A stretch of DNA of 64,000 bases from Diphasiastrum complanatum (Eukaryota > Streptophyta > Lycopodiopsida > Lycopodiales > Lycopodiaceae), in the NCBI GenBank assembly GCA_029204225.1, contig CM055094.1:14016928-14080927 (forward strand). Direction: 5' to 3'. The number at the start of each line of letters is the position of its first letter. Position 1 is the stretch's first letter. The position numbers and the translations under genes were made by a program. A model generated the notes under the pieces. That model was given only the letters and a program-made list of their open reading frames with translations, did no database searches and was not told the origin of the DNA. Positions 22,071-33,452 of this stretch are shown in pieces.

Positions 22071-22500
22071 ACTAGGAAACCATTTAAGTCAAGCCATCAG
22101 CATGTTGCTAGAGTATTGCTAGATGTTGTACATTCAGTTATTTGTGGCCCGATGAAAAATCCTTCGCTGAAGGACGCCAAGTAATTTATAACCTTTATTG
22201 ACGAATTTTCCAGAAGGACTATGGTGTACTTCATAAAGAAGGAATCAGAAGCCTTCAACTGCTTCAGAATCTTCAAGGAGCATGTAGAAAAGGAGACTAG
22301 AAGGACGATCAAGGCCCTAAGGTCAAACAACGGTGGAGAATATATCTCTGTCGAGTTTAAGGAGTACTACCAAAGCCAAGGCATTGAGCAGCAATTCATC
22401 ACTCCTTAAAGTCCTCAGTCTAATGGCTTAGTTGAGAGGAAGAACTGTACTCTGGTCGAATATGCTGAACGGTTCATCAGACGAATCATCCCAGAAGATC
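22071..22500 (+). pseudogene. Integrase core of copia E
   Basis: Reads FIDEFSRRTMVYFIKKESEA, RTIKALRSNNGGEYISVEF and PQSNGLVERKNCTLVEYAER. The second acidic residue of the D,D35E triad has become N (RSNNGGEY). Stops lie before FITF, after QQFITP and elsewhere. Confidence 0.88.
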
Positions 22501-22507
22501 AAGCCGA

Positions 22508-24076
22508 GTGTGCACACAGCCCACAAGGTATATTCCCGAGTCTGCCTGTCTCTTGATGCAAGAACCGACGACAATCGAAGAGCCACGTAGCCAACCAGAC
22601 TTTGATCTCTGGAGAGAAACCATGGACAGAGAGTATTCCTCTCTGATCAAGAATCAGACATGGTCATTAGTCAAAGCTCCTATTGGCTGCAATATCATTG
22701 ATTGCAAATGGATCTTTTAGATCAAATATAATGCCAACGGAGCAATTGGTTGAAGGAAGACTAGACTAGTAGCATGAGGATTCACCCAGATCCCGAATGT
22801 TGACTACAGTGAGACTTTTAGTCCAGTCGTCAAACATTTGTCAATCATAATGCTCTTGTCTTATGCTGCAGCTGCCGACCTCGAAGTACATCAACTTGAT
22901 GTACAAACAGCCTATTTGAATGGAGTTATACAAGAAGATATCTACATGATCCAGCCCAAAGGATACGTTCTGGAAGGCATGAAGAATCATGTCTGTAAAC
23001 TCCACAAAGCATTGTAAGGCTTGAAACAGTCTGCCAAGGCTTGGTTTCAAAGGATCAACACATTCCTCATTGAACAAGGATTCAAACCAAGCACTGTTGA
23101 TTGCAACGTTTATTCGAAGTCAGTGCAACAATCTTTCATTATCATCACCTTGTACGTGGATAATACGTTGCTCTTTAGCAACAATACCAATATGGTTAAA
23201 AATTCGAAACAGATGTTGTTCTCAGAATTTGACATGACTGATCTGGGCAAAGCTCACTTCTATCTGGGAATTCAAATCCACATAGACAGAGAAAATAGAC
23301 TGATTTACATCACTCAACAAAGGTATCTTCATAATGTTATTAACAGATACAATTTGATGAATTGTAAATTAGCTCACTCACCAATGGATCCAGGCCTGCA
23401 TTTGTCAAAGGACCAACGTCCCCAGACCAAGCAGGAAGAGGAGTAGATGAGAGAGTATATGTATCGATCGATACTAGGATCTCTCATGTATGTAATGGTC
23501 TGTACAAGACCAAATATCTCTTTTGTTGTTAGCTCACTCAGCCAATACATGGCTAATCTTGGCATTACCCATTGGAAGGCTCTTATTCGAGTCATGAGGT
23601 ATATTCGAGCTACCACGGACCAGTGCATCTGCTATGGAGATGTCATCAATGACAATCTTCATCAGCTCAGTGGTTATTCTGATGCAAGCTGGGGAGGAGA
23701 TGCAGACAATCATAAGTCCACATCTAGATTTACATTCTTCTTCAACGGCGGTCCTATTTCGTGGAACAGTCGTAAGCAAACCTCTATCACACTTTTTTCT
23801 ACTGAAGCAGAATACATTGCTGCTTCTTAATCTATGGAGGAAGCGTTTTGGTTGAGAAATTTGTTGTCAGACATCAATCTGTATCAGTATAGCCCTACAA
23901 TTTTGTTTTGTGATAACCAAAGTGCTATTGCCTTATCGTCCAATCCTAGATTTCATTCTAGGAGTAAGCACATTGAGATCAGATATCACTACATCAGGGG
24001 CAAGGTTCTCGACAAAAACAACCAATTTTGTGCATTGCTCAATCTGAAGATCAAGGCATTCACGGATCCAGATTAA
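22508..24076 (+). pseudogene. RT and RNase H of copia E
   Basis: RT runs from EPRSQPDFDLWRETMDREYS through CNIIDCKWIF, VDYSETFSPVVKHLSI, VHQLDVQTAYLNGVIQEDIY, to ITLYVDNTLLFSNN, where the second active-site aspartate is N. The connection has FYLGIQIHIDRENRLIYITQ. RNase H holds GYSDASWGGDADNHKSTSRF and STEAEYIAAS, and DNQSAIALSSNPRFHSRSKH. Six or so stops interrupt the frame. Confidence 0.92.
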
Positions 24077-24083
24077 GGGGGGG

Positions 24084-25140
24084 TGTTGGTTTTATTCCCT
24101 CTACTCTCCTTAAATCCCATTTTAATTTGCCTCCATTCATGCTGCATATTTACTAACGTTGTCGCCTAGTCTGCATATTTACACGCAAATTTGCACAGAC
24201 GAAGAAAAGGCGAAAGAATCTCGACATTGTGTTTTTACACACGTTATGGTGACAAGAAAAAAGGGGACACTATCTTACAGAATGCCAAAGGTGCCCTAAA
24301 GGCAAAGGCACCCTGTAAATCTAATCCTAAGGCTACTCGTAAGAGTGACGCACTTTTCGCATTGTCATCACCAATGATCACTTCAGCAGTGACTGACGTC
24401 GCACCCTTTTCATGCTCAATCCATGCAGCTGCGATTACAGATTGGACAATGACTACAGCCACCCACAATCTCTTACAGACAACACATCCACTCTATACTT
24501 TCCACATTTGCACACCTGTAATATTATGTTTGTGTATTCAATTGATGAATGAGACGAAGTAGATGCCTTGCGCATTGATTCTTGATTGTTAGCAATAAGG
24601 TTTTATTCCTTTACAGATTGGATAAGCTTCTTAGGACATGCGGTTTTGTCTGCTATTGTCTTGTGCTCTACCACATTATTGACATGTGTACATGATATAC
24701 TCAATCGAATACAATTATTTGTTCTGCGTTTAGATCTATGTTAATATTGCTATGCTTATCATTCATTCTATCTGATATTTCTAGTTGTTATTTCTGGTAG
24801 TAGATGACTAACATTTAGTCTGGTCTTTCGCGAATCTATTGTGAATAATTATCATTGAGCACAGTCTAACTTGTCGCGAATAATTCGTGACATTTGTCTT
24901 GCTATTCACGACTAACTATGCTTCTGGTGCTTCATTCATTCATTAATGTTTGGCTGCGTAATCTAGAATGACCGTGATTTTCATCACTAAAGTTCTGTTC
25001 ATTCTGATAGGCACAGTCATGATTACGGAGAGAGTCATATAGCTCATTCTGCTGCGCACGAACATTTTTTGTTCGAGTTCGTTTCTTGTTAGAGTTTGCT
25101 TCTCATTCATGTTCGTTCATCTCTCTCTCTCTCTCCAACA
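24084..25140 (+). mobile_element. 3' LTR of copia E (1057 bp)
   Basis: Begins TGTTGG right after the polypurine tract and ends CCAACA at 25140, a perfect 6-bp terminal inverted repeat of the TG...CA type. The LTR contains TTTCGCGAATC and TCGCGAATAATTCG motifs near 24826-24885 and a short CT run before its end. The 5-bp target flank on the right would be TGATT. The matching 5' LTR is absent. Confidence 0.85.
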
Positions 25141-25212
25141 TGATTTAAGTATCAAATTAGTTGTACACTTATTACAGTATCACATTTGAAGCTTACATAA
25201 ATAAAATTTATA

Positions 25213-25572
25213 GCTGACCTGCATGGGGATTGCATGGGTTTATGCACAAGATCCTACTCTCTATATATTGAGATAGTGAGTATTCCGTCGACGACTTTGG
25301 TCTAGGTTAGTTGAGCTCTTCTCCTCTTGCTATCACATGGCTTGGGGGCTAGATCCAGGAGGATTCTTCAGAAGGGATCTAGGATTGGTTGGGTGGTCAG
25401 ATTGGAATTGTATGTTCAAATACTTTTTATGAGAGAGAAAGGGAGAGAGAGAGAGAAGCAAGTATCTATCTTATTATGGATTGTAGTGTTAATTGGATTA
25501 GTGTTAATAGATGTAGTATTAGTATGTATTGTTAGTGGATGTTAGTGTTAATGCGAATCATCCATGCATGCT
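25213..25572 (+). mobile_element. LTR fragment of family G (plus strand)
   Basis: The sequence GACCTGCATGGGGATTGCAT, CTCTATATATTGAG and GACTTTGGTCTAGG to GGTTGGGTGG is the reverse complement of 52226-52400 plus 51476-51484. CTATATATT at 25261 is a likely LTR TATA box. The GA-rich tail at 25430-25470 and the following TAGTGTTAAT text resemble the minus-strand LTR at 60779-61561. It represents the 3' (R-U5) part of an LTR; the first 220 bases are missing. Confidence 0.7.
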
Positions 25573-27528
25573 GTCACCTTGGAGACGTGTGTGATCCTGC
25601 TCCGCCATCTGCAGTTGACCTTGTAGTAGTTGCACCTGTTGCTTTGCAATCTGCACGACCTTGTCCACCTGATCTTGTGCGGTTGTCAGGGCATTCTACA
25701 GGGAGATGACATATCCTTCGAGGCGATCAGCCTGTTGCTGTGCCATCTCCTTTTCAGCTTCTGATTTTTCTTCATGCTACTTGGCGATCTTCAATTCTCT
25801 ATCCAGTTGAACAATCTTCTGGCTGATGAGAGTGTTTTCGGATCCCATATTGGAAATTCTCTGTTCCATTTTTTTTTTCTTCTCTAGCATAGACTGGATC
25901 ACTTGCGCAAGGCTTGAGACCAAACTGAGAGCATCACCAGAATCTATTGTCATGGAGGTGGTAGCAGCAGTAGGACATGTGGGTACCATCCTTGGTTGGC
26001 ATGAAATAGGTGCCGTTACTTCTTCTTCCTCAAAAACATCTTCCTCTTCAAAGCCCTCAAGCACGGTGGCGTTGAACTACTTCGGTGATATCACAGCCTG
26101 GTCGACCCGAAATATTGTTGGGCTATCTTCAACTTGAAGTGGCTGGCATGAATCTTCAACACCAACAATAGTATCATGGATTTTTTTCGAATCCTCTTTC
26201 AAGGGATTGGAGTTAAAAGGGCGCGGGGCTCTGGGGCATTTCAAAACTTTTGGAGACCCCAAGGGGGTCGAAATCATCAAACATATCCATGAAATACTAT
26301 GTGTTTGGTGAGATGGCTTCGGTGTGCGGGGGTGAGGCGGCCTAGGCAGCTGTGATGGGAATGGTAGCCCCAATACTCACAAAATGTCCTTGAGTGGAAG
26401 CAGAGGCGAGAGAAGCATCAGAGACGGGGATAATAGAAAGTTCAGTGCGAACAACAGTAGGAGGTGGAAGCACAGTTGATGATGCATGCCTAGTATGACA
26501 TCGTGACGCGGAAGGCAAGTCGGGAATGATGATCTTGCTGCATGGACGACATCAACTATGTGAACTGGAGGCCTGGTGGGATGACTCGGCTGGTGCTTCT
26601 TCATAGACCGAGAGCACAGAATCCAGGTGGAAGCCATGGATTTTGTTTTCAAGGTGGGAGGCCGCTAGAAGAGACAACAGAGAGCCAACAACGAACTACT
26701 GCTTGGTATTGCTCTTAATAGCTCATTTGAGCTCTCTAGAAATAGTCTTGAACCAATTATATGGTTCAAGAGGGCTTTGGCTATCTTGGCATAGGACTCA
26801 ACTATCCTATGTAGGATTTGTGAAGTGATGCGGTCTTTCCTAAGGTTGTCAACCATCAGAAAGTTATTCAGGAGCTGGGCAGCAGTGTGTATGACAGGCT
26901 CAGTGAAGGCATCGAGGAGGTAACCATCATTAGTCCAATGCAAATCGTTGGTTAGGTCAATGTAAGGCTTAATAGCCTATTTGGCCTGCTTATGATTGGG
27001 TGAGGCTTGTGTATCAGATGCTATGCCTATGGCAGCAAGGGTGGCCTCAGCCACGCGCACCTTGTGTGTGGCTCCCTGAAAGGTGATATAAAATTTGGAT
27101 TTCTCTTTCTTTCACATACTGAAGGCAAGAGTGATGAAATCCATATTGATTCTCCTAGAAAAGGCTCTCTCATGAATACCCATTGCTGTAAACAGAGGCT
27201 CTGCAAGGGTCATCCATTGAGTGACCATGCTTGTGCTAGGAAGTATCATGATGTTCGTTGCAGATGGGACACCACGATGGATAGTATAACGCGGAGATTG
27301 GGAAGTATATGTAGAAGACATGATGATCAAAAAGTAAGACGCGCGAAAGTATATCAGAAAGCAGTTCAAGAAGTTTGGAAGGCTTTGGTCGCGAGAAAAT
27401 TTTGCAAGAGCTTCGCTAGCACAAGTGAGGAATGAATCGAATTCAACCAACTTATAGGTGAATCTGGTGGGTCTATTACACTGAATACTAGTTTGGCTGA
27501 TCAATTCTGAATAGAAATTTGCAGGCAT
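25573..27528 (-). pseudogene. Third ORF (ORF3) of the family-C Ty3 element
   Basis: Downstream of pol on the minus strand one reading frame stays in register for about 650 codons, from 27528 (likely start MSSTYTSQSP near 27320) to about 25573. Seven stops interrupt it, TAG or TGA only, and I saw no frameshift. The N-terminal part has KFYITFQGATHKVRVAEATL then AAIGIAS and a helical block YLLDAFTEPVIHTAAQLLNN, DRITSQILHRIVESYAKIAK; the C-terminal part is strongly coiled-coil (LEKKKKMEQRISNMGSENTL, QKIVQLDRELKIAK). The layout matches ORF3 of element F at 56842. It recalls the extra ORFs of Tat/Athila-type plant elements and the so-called plant transposon protein domain. Function unknown. Confidence 0.7.
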
Positions 27529-27539
27529 GTACAGTACTG

Positions 27540-28137
27540 TGAAAATAGACTATAAAAATTTTGGCGAAGGCTTTTGGGGATCTGAACCTATCAAGCGAAC
27601 GTTTTACAGGGCTGACGAAGGATGAACCTTCGCCCAGGAGGGTCCTTCGCCCAAGTACTGTCATAAATGCATGTTTGTAAGATTTGAACCTATGGCCAAC
27701 CTAATTTTGACATTTTAAGACCATCTATCATGTCAGCGAATGTTCATAATGAGAGTAAGGTGCTCGGCGAAGGTTCCCAAAATGGCATATTGTTGATCAT
27801 TCGCCTAGCTCAAAAAATGGTTTTTTTATGAACAAAAACCTTCGCCCAACTCAAATTAGATAAATTTGAAGTGGATGTACAGTCTGGAGGCTGAGCGAAG
27901 GTTTTTGATACTGAATAGACATCATCTGACCAAAACAATGATTTTCTAAGTCATTTTTCATCAAAAATATTGTTCTTCCTTTTTCCCATGCTGATGACTT
28001 TTCTGACTTTTGCTCATCAAGGCTTTTCTCATTCATTTTTTTTGTTTTTTTGTTTTTACTGTCTTTTCCAAAAAACTCAACAATTAAATATTGAAAACAA
28101 AAAATTGAAAAACAAATAAAATTAAAAATTATTGAGA
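27540..28137 (-). repeat. Pol-ORF3 spacer rich in GCGAAGG/CCTTCGC motifs
   Basis: Seven or more copies of CGAAGG or CCTTCG occur in about 400 bp (for example 27565, 27617, 27630, 27645, 27769, 27840, 27896), the same motif that is clustered upstream of family-C gag at 7250-8000. The side next to pol (27960-28130) is A/T-rich. No coding frame. Confidence 0.6.
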
Positions 28138-28898
28138 TTAGGCTTGCTGAACTGGCGAAGTAGACTGCCAAAACTTGCGTAATCGACTGCCATTCACCGG
28201 AGTATCAAATTGTTTTCCATCCAAATGCTCAAGAATTATTGCGCCATAGTTCAAGATTTCCTTCACTTTATACAAACCTTCACCGGTAAACTTCAATTTT
28301 CCCTTGATCAGCATGGTTTTGTACATCAGTGCAAGATCTCCTGCTTTCAGATCTTTTTTGTGCAATCGATGATCGTGCCATGCCTTGCGGTGGGCTTTCT
28401 CTGCTGCTAACGCATGAACTGCCATCAATCGAGTTTCATATAATCTGTGCAACGCTTCATGATGTAGTTGTAAATACTTATCATCATTTAATCGTTTTGT
28501 TGTCGCTATGCGTAAAGATGAGATTAAAAATTCAATCGGCATGACAGATGATTTGTACTATTTTTGTAAGCGGTTTCGAATGTCCATAAAGCTGCATACA
28601 GTTTATGTTCCCAATCAAACCAACTTGCTTCAACTGTCTTTGTGATAATAGTGCAGAGAATCTTATTGGAAGATTTAGCTTGGCCATTCTCTCTGAGAAA
28701 GTAAGGAGTACTAAATCCGTGTATAACAAAAAAATCTTCCAATAAACACTTTATTGTTTGATTAACAAAGTGTGTACCCTTGTCATTGACAATCTCGATC
28801 GGACATCCAAATATGATTATAATATTTTCATAAAGAAACTTGGCTGTAGATTTCGCATCAGCAACTTTGACAGCTTTGGCTTCAACCCACTTGATCAT
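28138..28898 (-). pseudogene. Integrase core and tail, family C
   Basis: The core frame (28524-28898) has ADAKSTAKFLYENIIIIFGC, PIEIVNDKGTHFVNQTIKCL and the ENGQAKSSNKIL stretch, where NGQAE would carry the glutamate; it reads A-K. A switch near 28540 leads to the tail (28138-28542), IEFLISSLRIATTKRLNDDK, ALAAEKAHRKAWHDHRLHKK, DLALMYKTMLIKGKLKFTGE, ending FWQSTSPVQQA. The tail matches the inverted fragment at 39121-39842. Confidence 0.85.
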
Positions 28899-28909
28899 AT
28901 AATCAGTTG

Positions 28910-29416
28910 CTATGATAATGTATCGGGCCTAAGATCCTTGCGCGGCAGGATGAATAGGACCAACATAATCCAGTCCCCATTTTTCAAACGGTGCTTGCGA
29001 TAAAACCAAATGCGGTGTCTGGTAGGCCGTCGTGCTCGCTGGGAAACATCACATGTCTGAATATAATTTTCTGTGTCCTTATGAAGCGTAGGCCACCAAC
29101 AACCTGATTGCAAAAGTTTGCGAACAGTAATATTTGTAGAGAAGTGTCCTCTGCCCATGCCATCATGTGAAAACATGATTAAATCTGGGATTTCATGCGG
29201 TAAAACACATCTTCGTAGAATATTGTCTGATCCATGCCGATACAATTGTCCTGCAATCAATTGATAAGGTTGAGCCTTATGAATCAATTGTCTCTTCTGT
29301 ACTTTTGTCAAAGAGTCATTCGGTTGTCCTAGCATCAGGTACTCAACAATATCCGCTGCCCACTCAGGTACTGCTTCTATATAGAACAATGCAGCATCTG
29401 GTAATTCATCATCCAC
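28910..29416 (-). pseudogene. Integrase N-terminal zinc domain, family C
   Basis: The frame reads LPHEIPDLIMFSHDGMGRGH, FSTNITVRKLLQSGCWWPTL and TENYIQTCDVSQRARRPTRH. The HHCC finger keeps H, H and the first C, but the last C is S (CDVSQR). It follows RNase H with a stop between them. Confidence 0.85.
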
Positions 29417-29437
29417 TTCAGTGTTAACTGGTGCGGA

Positions 29438-29893
29438 TTAATCATCTTGCAATACGTCCAATATTGCATGTCTTGTGTTTACCAAGTAAAGTAACGACTC
29501 GTGATCCATATAAAATGCAAAGTGCATTTCCATGAGATAGTGACAAAATTTTCGAACAGAAAAAATCATGGCTAACACTTCACGTTCTGTTGTTGAATAA
29601 TTCTTCTCCGGATTTGTAAGTTGTCTGCTTGCAAATCGTATAGGATAGTCCTTCTTATAATCACCTGGTTGCGTCAAAACTGATCCAATGGCATGAGGCA
29701 TCCATGTGAACATGAAATTCAATCGTCCAATTTGGAGAACGCAGTAATGGTTAATATTTTTTTTTGATTTTTCAAAGGCTTGTAATGCTTCTACTGTCCA
29801 AATAGGAGCAATAGTCAGTTTGTATATAGGTCGTGCGACGTAGTGGCAATTCCACAATAATCTTGATCTTAGAATAATCTGTGGCAATACCAT
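29438..29893 (-). pseudogene. RNase H, family C
   Basis: Reads LTIAPIWTVEALQAFEKSKK, then KKDYPIRFASRQLTNPEKNY, STTEREVLAMIFSVRKFCHY and FYMDHESLLYLVN. It is close in pattern to element F (DHPIYYASRQLSASEKNYSA), so families C and F belong to the same branch. RNase H removes the RNA strand during reverse transcription. Confidence 0.87.
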
Positions 29894-29894
29894 G

Positions 29895-30480
29895 TCTCGA
29901 TATCACATGGCCAAGCACAACTCCGTGGAAAACCCATATTTGGATTTAGAGAAATTTGATATTTGCGGCATCTTTCAAATACTTTCTCCAATCCATCCAG
30001 GTGGTCTGTATCTGTACTATGGACTCCTAGGTCATCCAAGTAAATTTCTAGGAATTTCTATAGATAATCTTTAAAAGCAAATTGCATTACTCTTTGGAAT
30101 GAACTTGGTGCATTACAGAGTCCAAACGACATTACTTTGTAAGCATAGGTGTCCCATTCTATTGCAAAGGCTGTTTTGTGGCAATCGGCAAGTGCAATCT
30201 TAACCTAGTTGTAACCACTAAATCCATCCAGGAAACTATAAGCTTCCGCTCCAGCAAGGCGATCCAAAATGCTTTCAGTAAAAGGTAACGGAAAGTGATC
30301 CTCCCGTGTTACTTTGTTCAAAGCCTTGAGATCAACATTTCTCAATTTCCCATTTTTCTTAGGAACAATGACAATCGATGAGATCCATTCGGTATGCTTG
30401 ATCTCATAAATGAAATCAGCGTCAAGCAATCTTTGAAGTTCTTTCTTTATCAAATCCGCAACATTAGGATTACAACGTAG
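29895..30480 (-). pseudogene. Reverse transcriptase, family C
   Basis: The N-terminal half (30205-30453) reads KKELQRLLDADFIYEIKHTE, SSIVIVPKKNGKLRNVDLKA, LNKVTREDHFPLPFTESILD and AYSFLDGFSGYN, then a stop. The active site follows in another frame as EIYLDDLGVHSTDTDHLDGL at about 30022-30046. Both catalytic aspartates are present. Frameshifts near 30200 break the enzyme. Confidence 0.87.
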
Positions 30481-30489
30481 AACTTTGTA

Positions 30490-31600
30490 ACCTTTGGAAC
30501 TGCATCAGGTACTAAAGGTATGGTACGTTCAATAACTGGAATACATGTCAGATCTTGATAAGTCCATGCAAAGCAATCTTGATACTTAATAAGTAACATG
30601 CGGAGTGCTTGATACTGTTCAGGATTAAGTTGTGATCCAACTTATACAATCTTTTTTGGTTCTCCTGGTTCGGCAAGATTCATTGGCTGTGTCCTAATTG
30701 GGCCATCGTAAATATCTTTCGATTCTGGAACGTGTTCTTCAGGTTCACAATGCGCTTTAGGTAACATGATAACCACATCATCCAATGTATAACATTTAAA
30801 ATGTTCGAGCATATCATATTGGACTACATTTGCTTGTTCCTTTTCGAAAGGACTTGTCTTGGATCTTCGCTTAGCCTTCTTAGCAGGAATTGAAGGTGAT
30901 GACTTTCGAGATGATGATGTCTTGCTAGAATTCTGACTTGCAGAATCATCCTTGACTTTTCCATTGTCTTTAAGGGTGGCACATTCACTGAATCAATCTT
31001 TTGAGGAGGATTCTCCCATTTTAGGACCGTATTATAATGTTGCTTGGCTTGTTTCTTCGGCATTGACCCTGTGATCATGTCTTCCTTCAATATAACTACT
31101 TTGGGCGGTTTAATTGTTGGTTCATCAAGAACATTACGCACTCCAAATCTGGTCGGATCCATATGACTTAGAATATGCTCATCCGTAAGTTCTACATTGT
31201 CATCATAAGTCAAGGCATGACTCACAGGTATGAGGTCATGATCTTCAATCGGATCTGGTATAGGTTTCGTTGATATCCAAGCTACATTCAGCACATTCAA
31301 TGGAAAAGTGATCAGTGTATCCAAAGTTCAATCTAATAATGAAATCTCGCTCAAATCGGACCGATTATCTTGTTGACACATATATCCTGCTGTACAATCA
31401 ATCGTTGCAAGAGCTTCATTTCAGTTGACAGTATCCGTTTGAGAATCGTAATGAACTCCCAAAATTTTCTCTGGTCGGTCACAAGTATGATCCGTTGTTG
31501 ATGAATCATCATCCTCTTTTTGAACCACTGGTGTGATAGTCTAAGTTGCAGGATCAACTTTGACTGCACGTTCACGATTTTCAAAAGTGATTTTCCCGGT
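30490..31600 (-). pseudogene. Protease-RT linker region, family C
   Basis: A long segment between protease and RT. About 31370-31600 carries VHYDSQTDTV, ATIDCTAGYMCQQD in one frame and 30824-31324 carries LITFPLNVLNVAWISTKPIP then a K-, P- and S-rich stretch. The first two blocks match 5900-6190 (copy 1). I do not know a named domain for this. The low-complexity part probably links protease to RT. Confidence 0.6.
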
Positions 31601-31689
31601 ACCCTAGTTATGAATTACTTGCGCAACTTGTAACCATGGACGTCCCAATAGGACTCGGTAGACATTTGGTGCTTCTGGTAAGTTTATTA

Positions 31690-32775
31690 CTACGAAAGTA
31701 ATGATGAATTGTACTCCCACAATCTGACAGATATATCTTCAACCATTCCTTGCGGACGAACTGTCGTTTGATCATCTAGCTTAATGGCAAAAGTCGCAGA
31801 CTTTATCTTTGTAAGGCCCCATTTTGCACATAGCTTTGTAGAAATCAAGTTCACTCCTGAACCACCATCTATCACAGCTACTTCCTTACGAAATTGTCTA
31901 TGTTGTATCAGCAGAGTGATATTCTTTTGTTCACTTTCCCAAGCAGCTCCGACATGGAGTACTTCATTAGATTCTTCAAATCCAGCACAAAAAAGTGGCT
32001 CTTGATGGACTTCTGGTTCTACTTGAGCTAATTTTTGCGCTAAGACTTCTTTTGCTTTTGGCACCAACTTCAGAAACTCTCCCAATGAAATATTAATCTT
32101 ACTAGATAAAATATTCATGAGCAGTTCTGTTTGCGACGCTTCTGGTTCATTCATTTTGAAGAGTTCTTCATGATGATGCAACTGATCATTCATATCTATA
32201 CGTGAATTTCTTGGTGGCTGCAATGGTGAAGAACGAAATTCGGCTTTTGCTTTAGCAGCTTCCTCTTCTTCTTGCAAATGTTTAATCCACTGCCTCATAT
32301 CCTGATATCGTCTTTTTTCTGCATGAAGATTGGGATAGACTCCAGATGTTGTTGGCATATTGGTTAATGATATAGAATCAACAGGTACTGGATCCATTAC
32401 TGGTTCTTTCTGCTTCTGTTCTTTGGTGACCACCATCAAGGGTGCACTTGATTTATTCTGAGCTGCTGGTCTTCGCTTGATTGTTATCAAATTTATAGGA
32501 GCTGTAGCTAGTGGTGGCTTCGGTCTTGCTGGACAATATTTATAGCAATGCCCATAACCACAGTCATGACAGAATGGTACAAATTTTTCATTTAAACAGT
32601 CTGCAACTCTGTGATTTTTTCCACATGCAAAGCATCCAACCGGTGCTCTGGTCCAATTTCTAGATGCTTGTTGTTGCGCGATAGCATAAATAGCATACTG
32701 TTTTGAAGATCCACCTGAAGATCCACCTTCTTGCTCATTACCATAGTTCCATTGCTCAACACTTCTGTATGCTTC
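31690..32775 (-). pseudogene. gag C-terminus with two zinc knuckles, and protease, family C
   Basis: A frame of 361 codons is open without a stop. From 32634 to 32533 it holds two knuckles with an unusual spacing, CFACGKNHRVADC and CHDCGYGHCYKYC, each CX2CX3HX4C. A charged and helical linker follows (RRYQDMRQWIKHLQEEEEAA). The protease is at about 31870-31780 with KEVAVIDGGSGVNLISTKLC, so the usual DSG/DTG triplet reads DGG. The upstream end runs into the LTR of copia D, so this is the downstream half of a gag-protease frame whose start is at 38.2-39.1 kb. Confidence 0.82.
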
Positions 32776-33438
32776 TGTTAAAATTACAACAAATAAGGAT
32801 CCTAAAACGCTTGAAATGATAAGGGAAACAATATATTATGATCTTATAAGATTAGCACAACTTGAACCATCAAAATCCATCAAAAATCTATGCTTGAACC
32901 TCACTAAATGGCCCAAATCCTTGAAGAAGCCTTCACACGTGTGAAAGTATGGCCTCCCACAGTCTGATCACTGTACACCAGACCCACATTCAATCCTATA
33001 AGTACTCAAAGAATTAAGAACATAGAGAGCAATTGCACCAATATGAGAGAAAACTCATGAAATTGCTTGATTGATTTTGGTGAGATATCATCACCTATAT
33101 ATACATGATCCATCACGGTTTTGGGCAGGTATGAGTAGCCCTAAACCTATTCCTAATGCTAATTTTGGTAGATCTTTCATCCCTACCGAGTTAGGATTGG
33201 AATTTTGGAAACCCTCAACAATGCAAAAACTACCAAAAATAGCTCCTACTCTTTCTCTCTTTTATCTAAGCATGATTTGGACTCATTCCAAAGGTTCTAT
33301 CACTTAGGTCTACTTGAGAACATCCTTATTAATGGAACCCTATGCTATTTGGCACGTGTGACAAGCCACATCATGACCATCTAACTTTTCAAGTCATATG
33401 ACCAAAATTAGTCAAGCTAGAATTGTGAATTTTTAGCA
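32776..33438 (-). mobile_element. 3' LTR of copia D (663 bp)
   Basis: On the minus strand it starts TGCTAAAAATTCAC just after the purine tract AAGGAGGAG (33447-33439) and ends TTTTAACA at 32776, giving an 8-bp near-perfect terminal inverted repeat (TGCTAAAA/TGTTAAAA). A TATATATA box lies at 33096-33103. The inner side joins the RNase H end of copia D, and the outer side cuts the family-C gag frame. The 5-bp flank is GCTTC (32771-32775). Confidence 0.85.
33095..33104 (-). promoter_or_regulatory. TATA box in the copia D LTR
   Basis: TATATATA read on the minus strand, about 335 bp inside the LTR. Position and sequence fit an LTR promoter; a transcription start some 30 bp downstream is inferred. 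Confidence 0.55.
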
Positions 33439-33452
33439 CTCCTCCTTACTAT

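Larger units (their letters stand above)
21485..24078 (+). mobile_element. Ty1/copia element E, 5'-truncated
   Basis: Protease, integrase, RT and RNase H follow in copia order on the plus strand, ending in a polypurine tract (AAGGGGGGG, 24075-24083) and a 3' LTR at 24084. Gag and the 5' LTR are missing. Pol has about ten in-frame stops but few frameshifts. Catalytic changes include RSNNGGEY for RSDNGGEY in integrase and YVDN for YVDD in RT. Several stops fit single C-to-T changes, for example VA*GF (TGA) where the family has VARGF. Confidence 0.92.
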
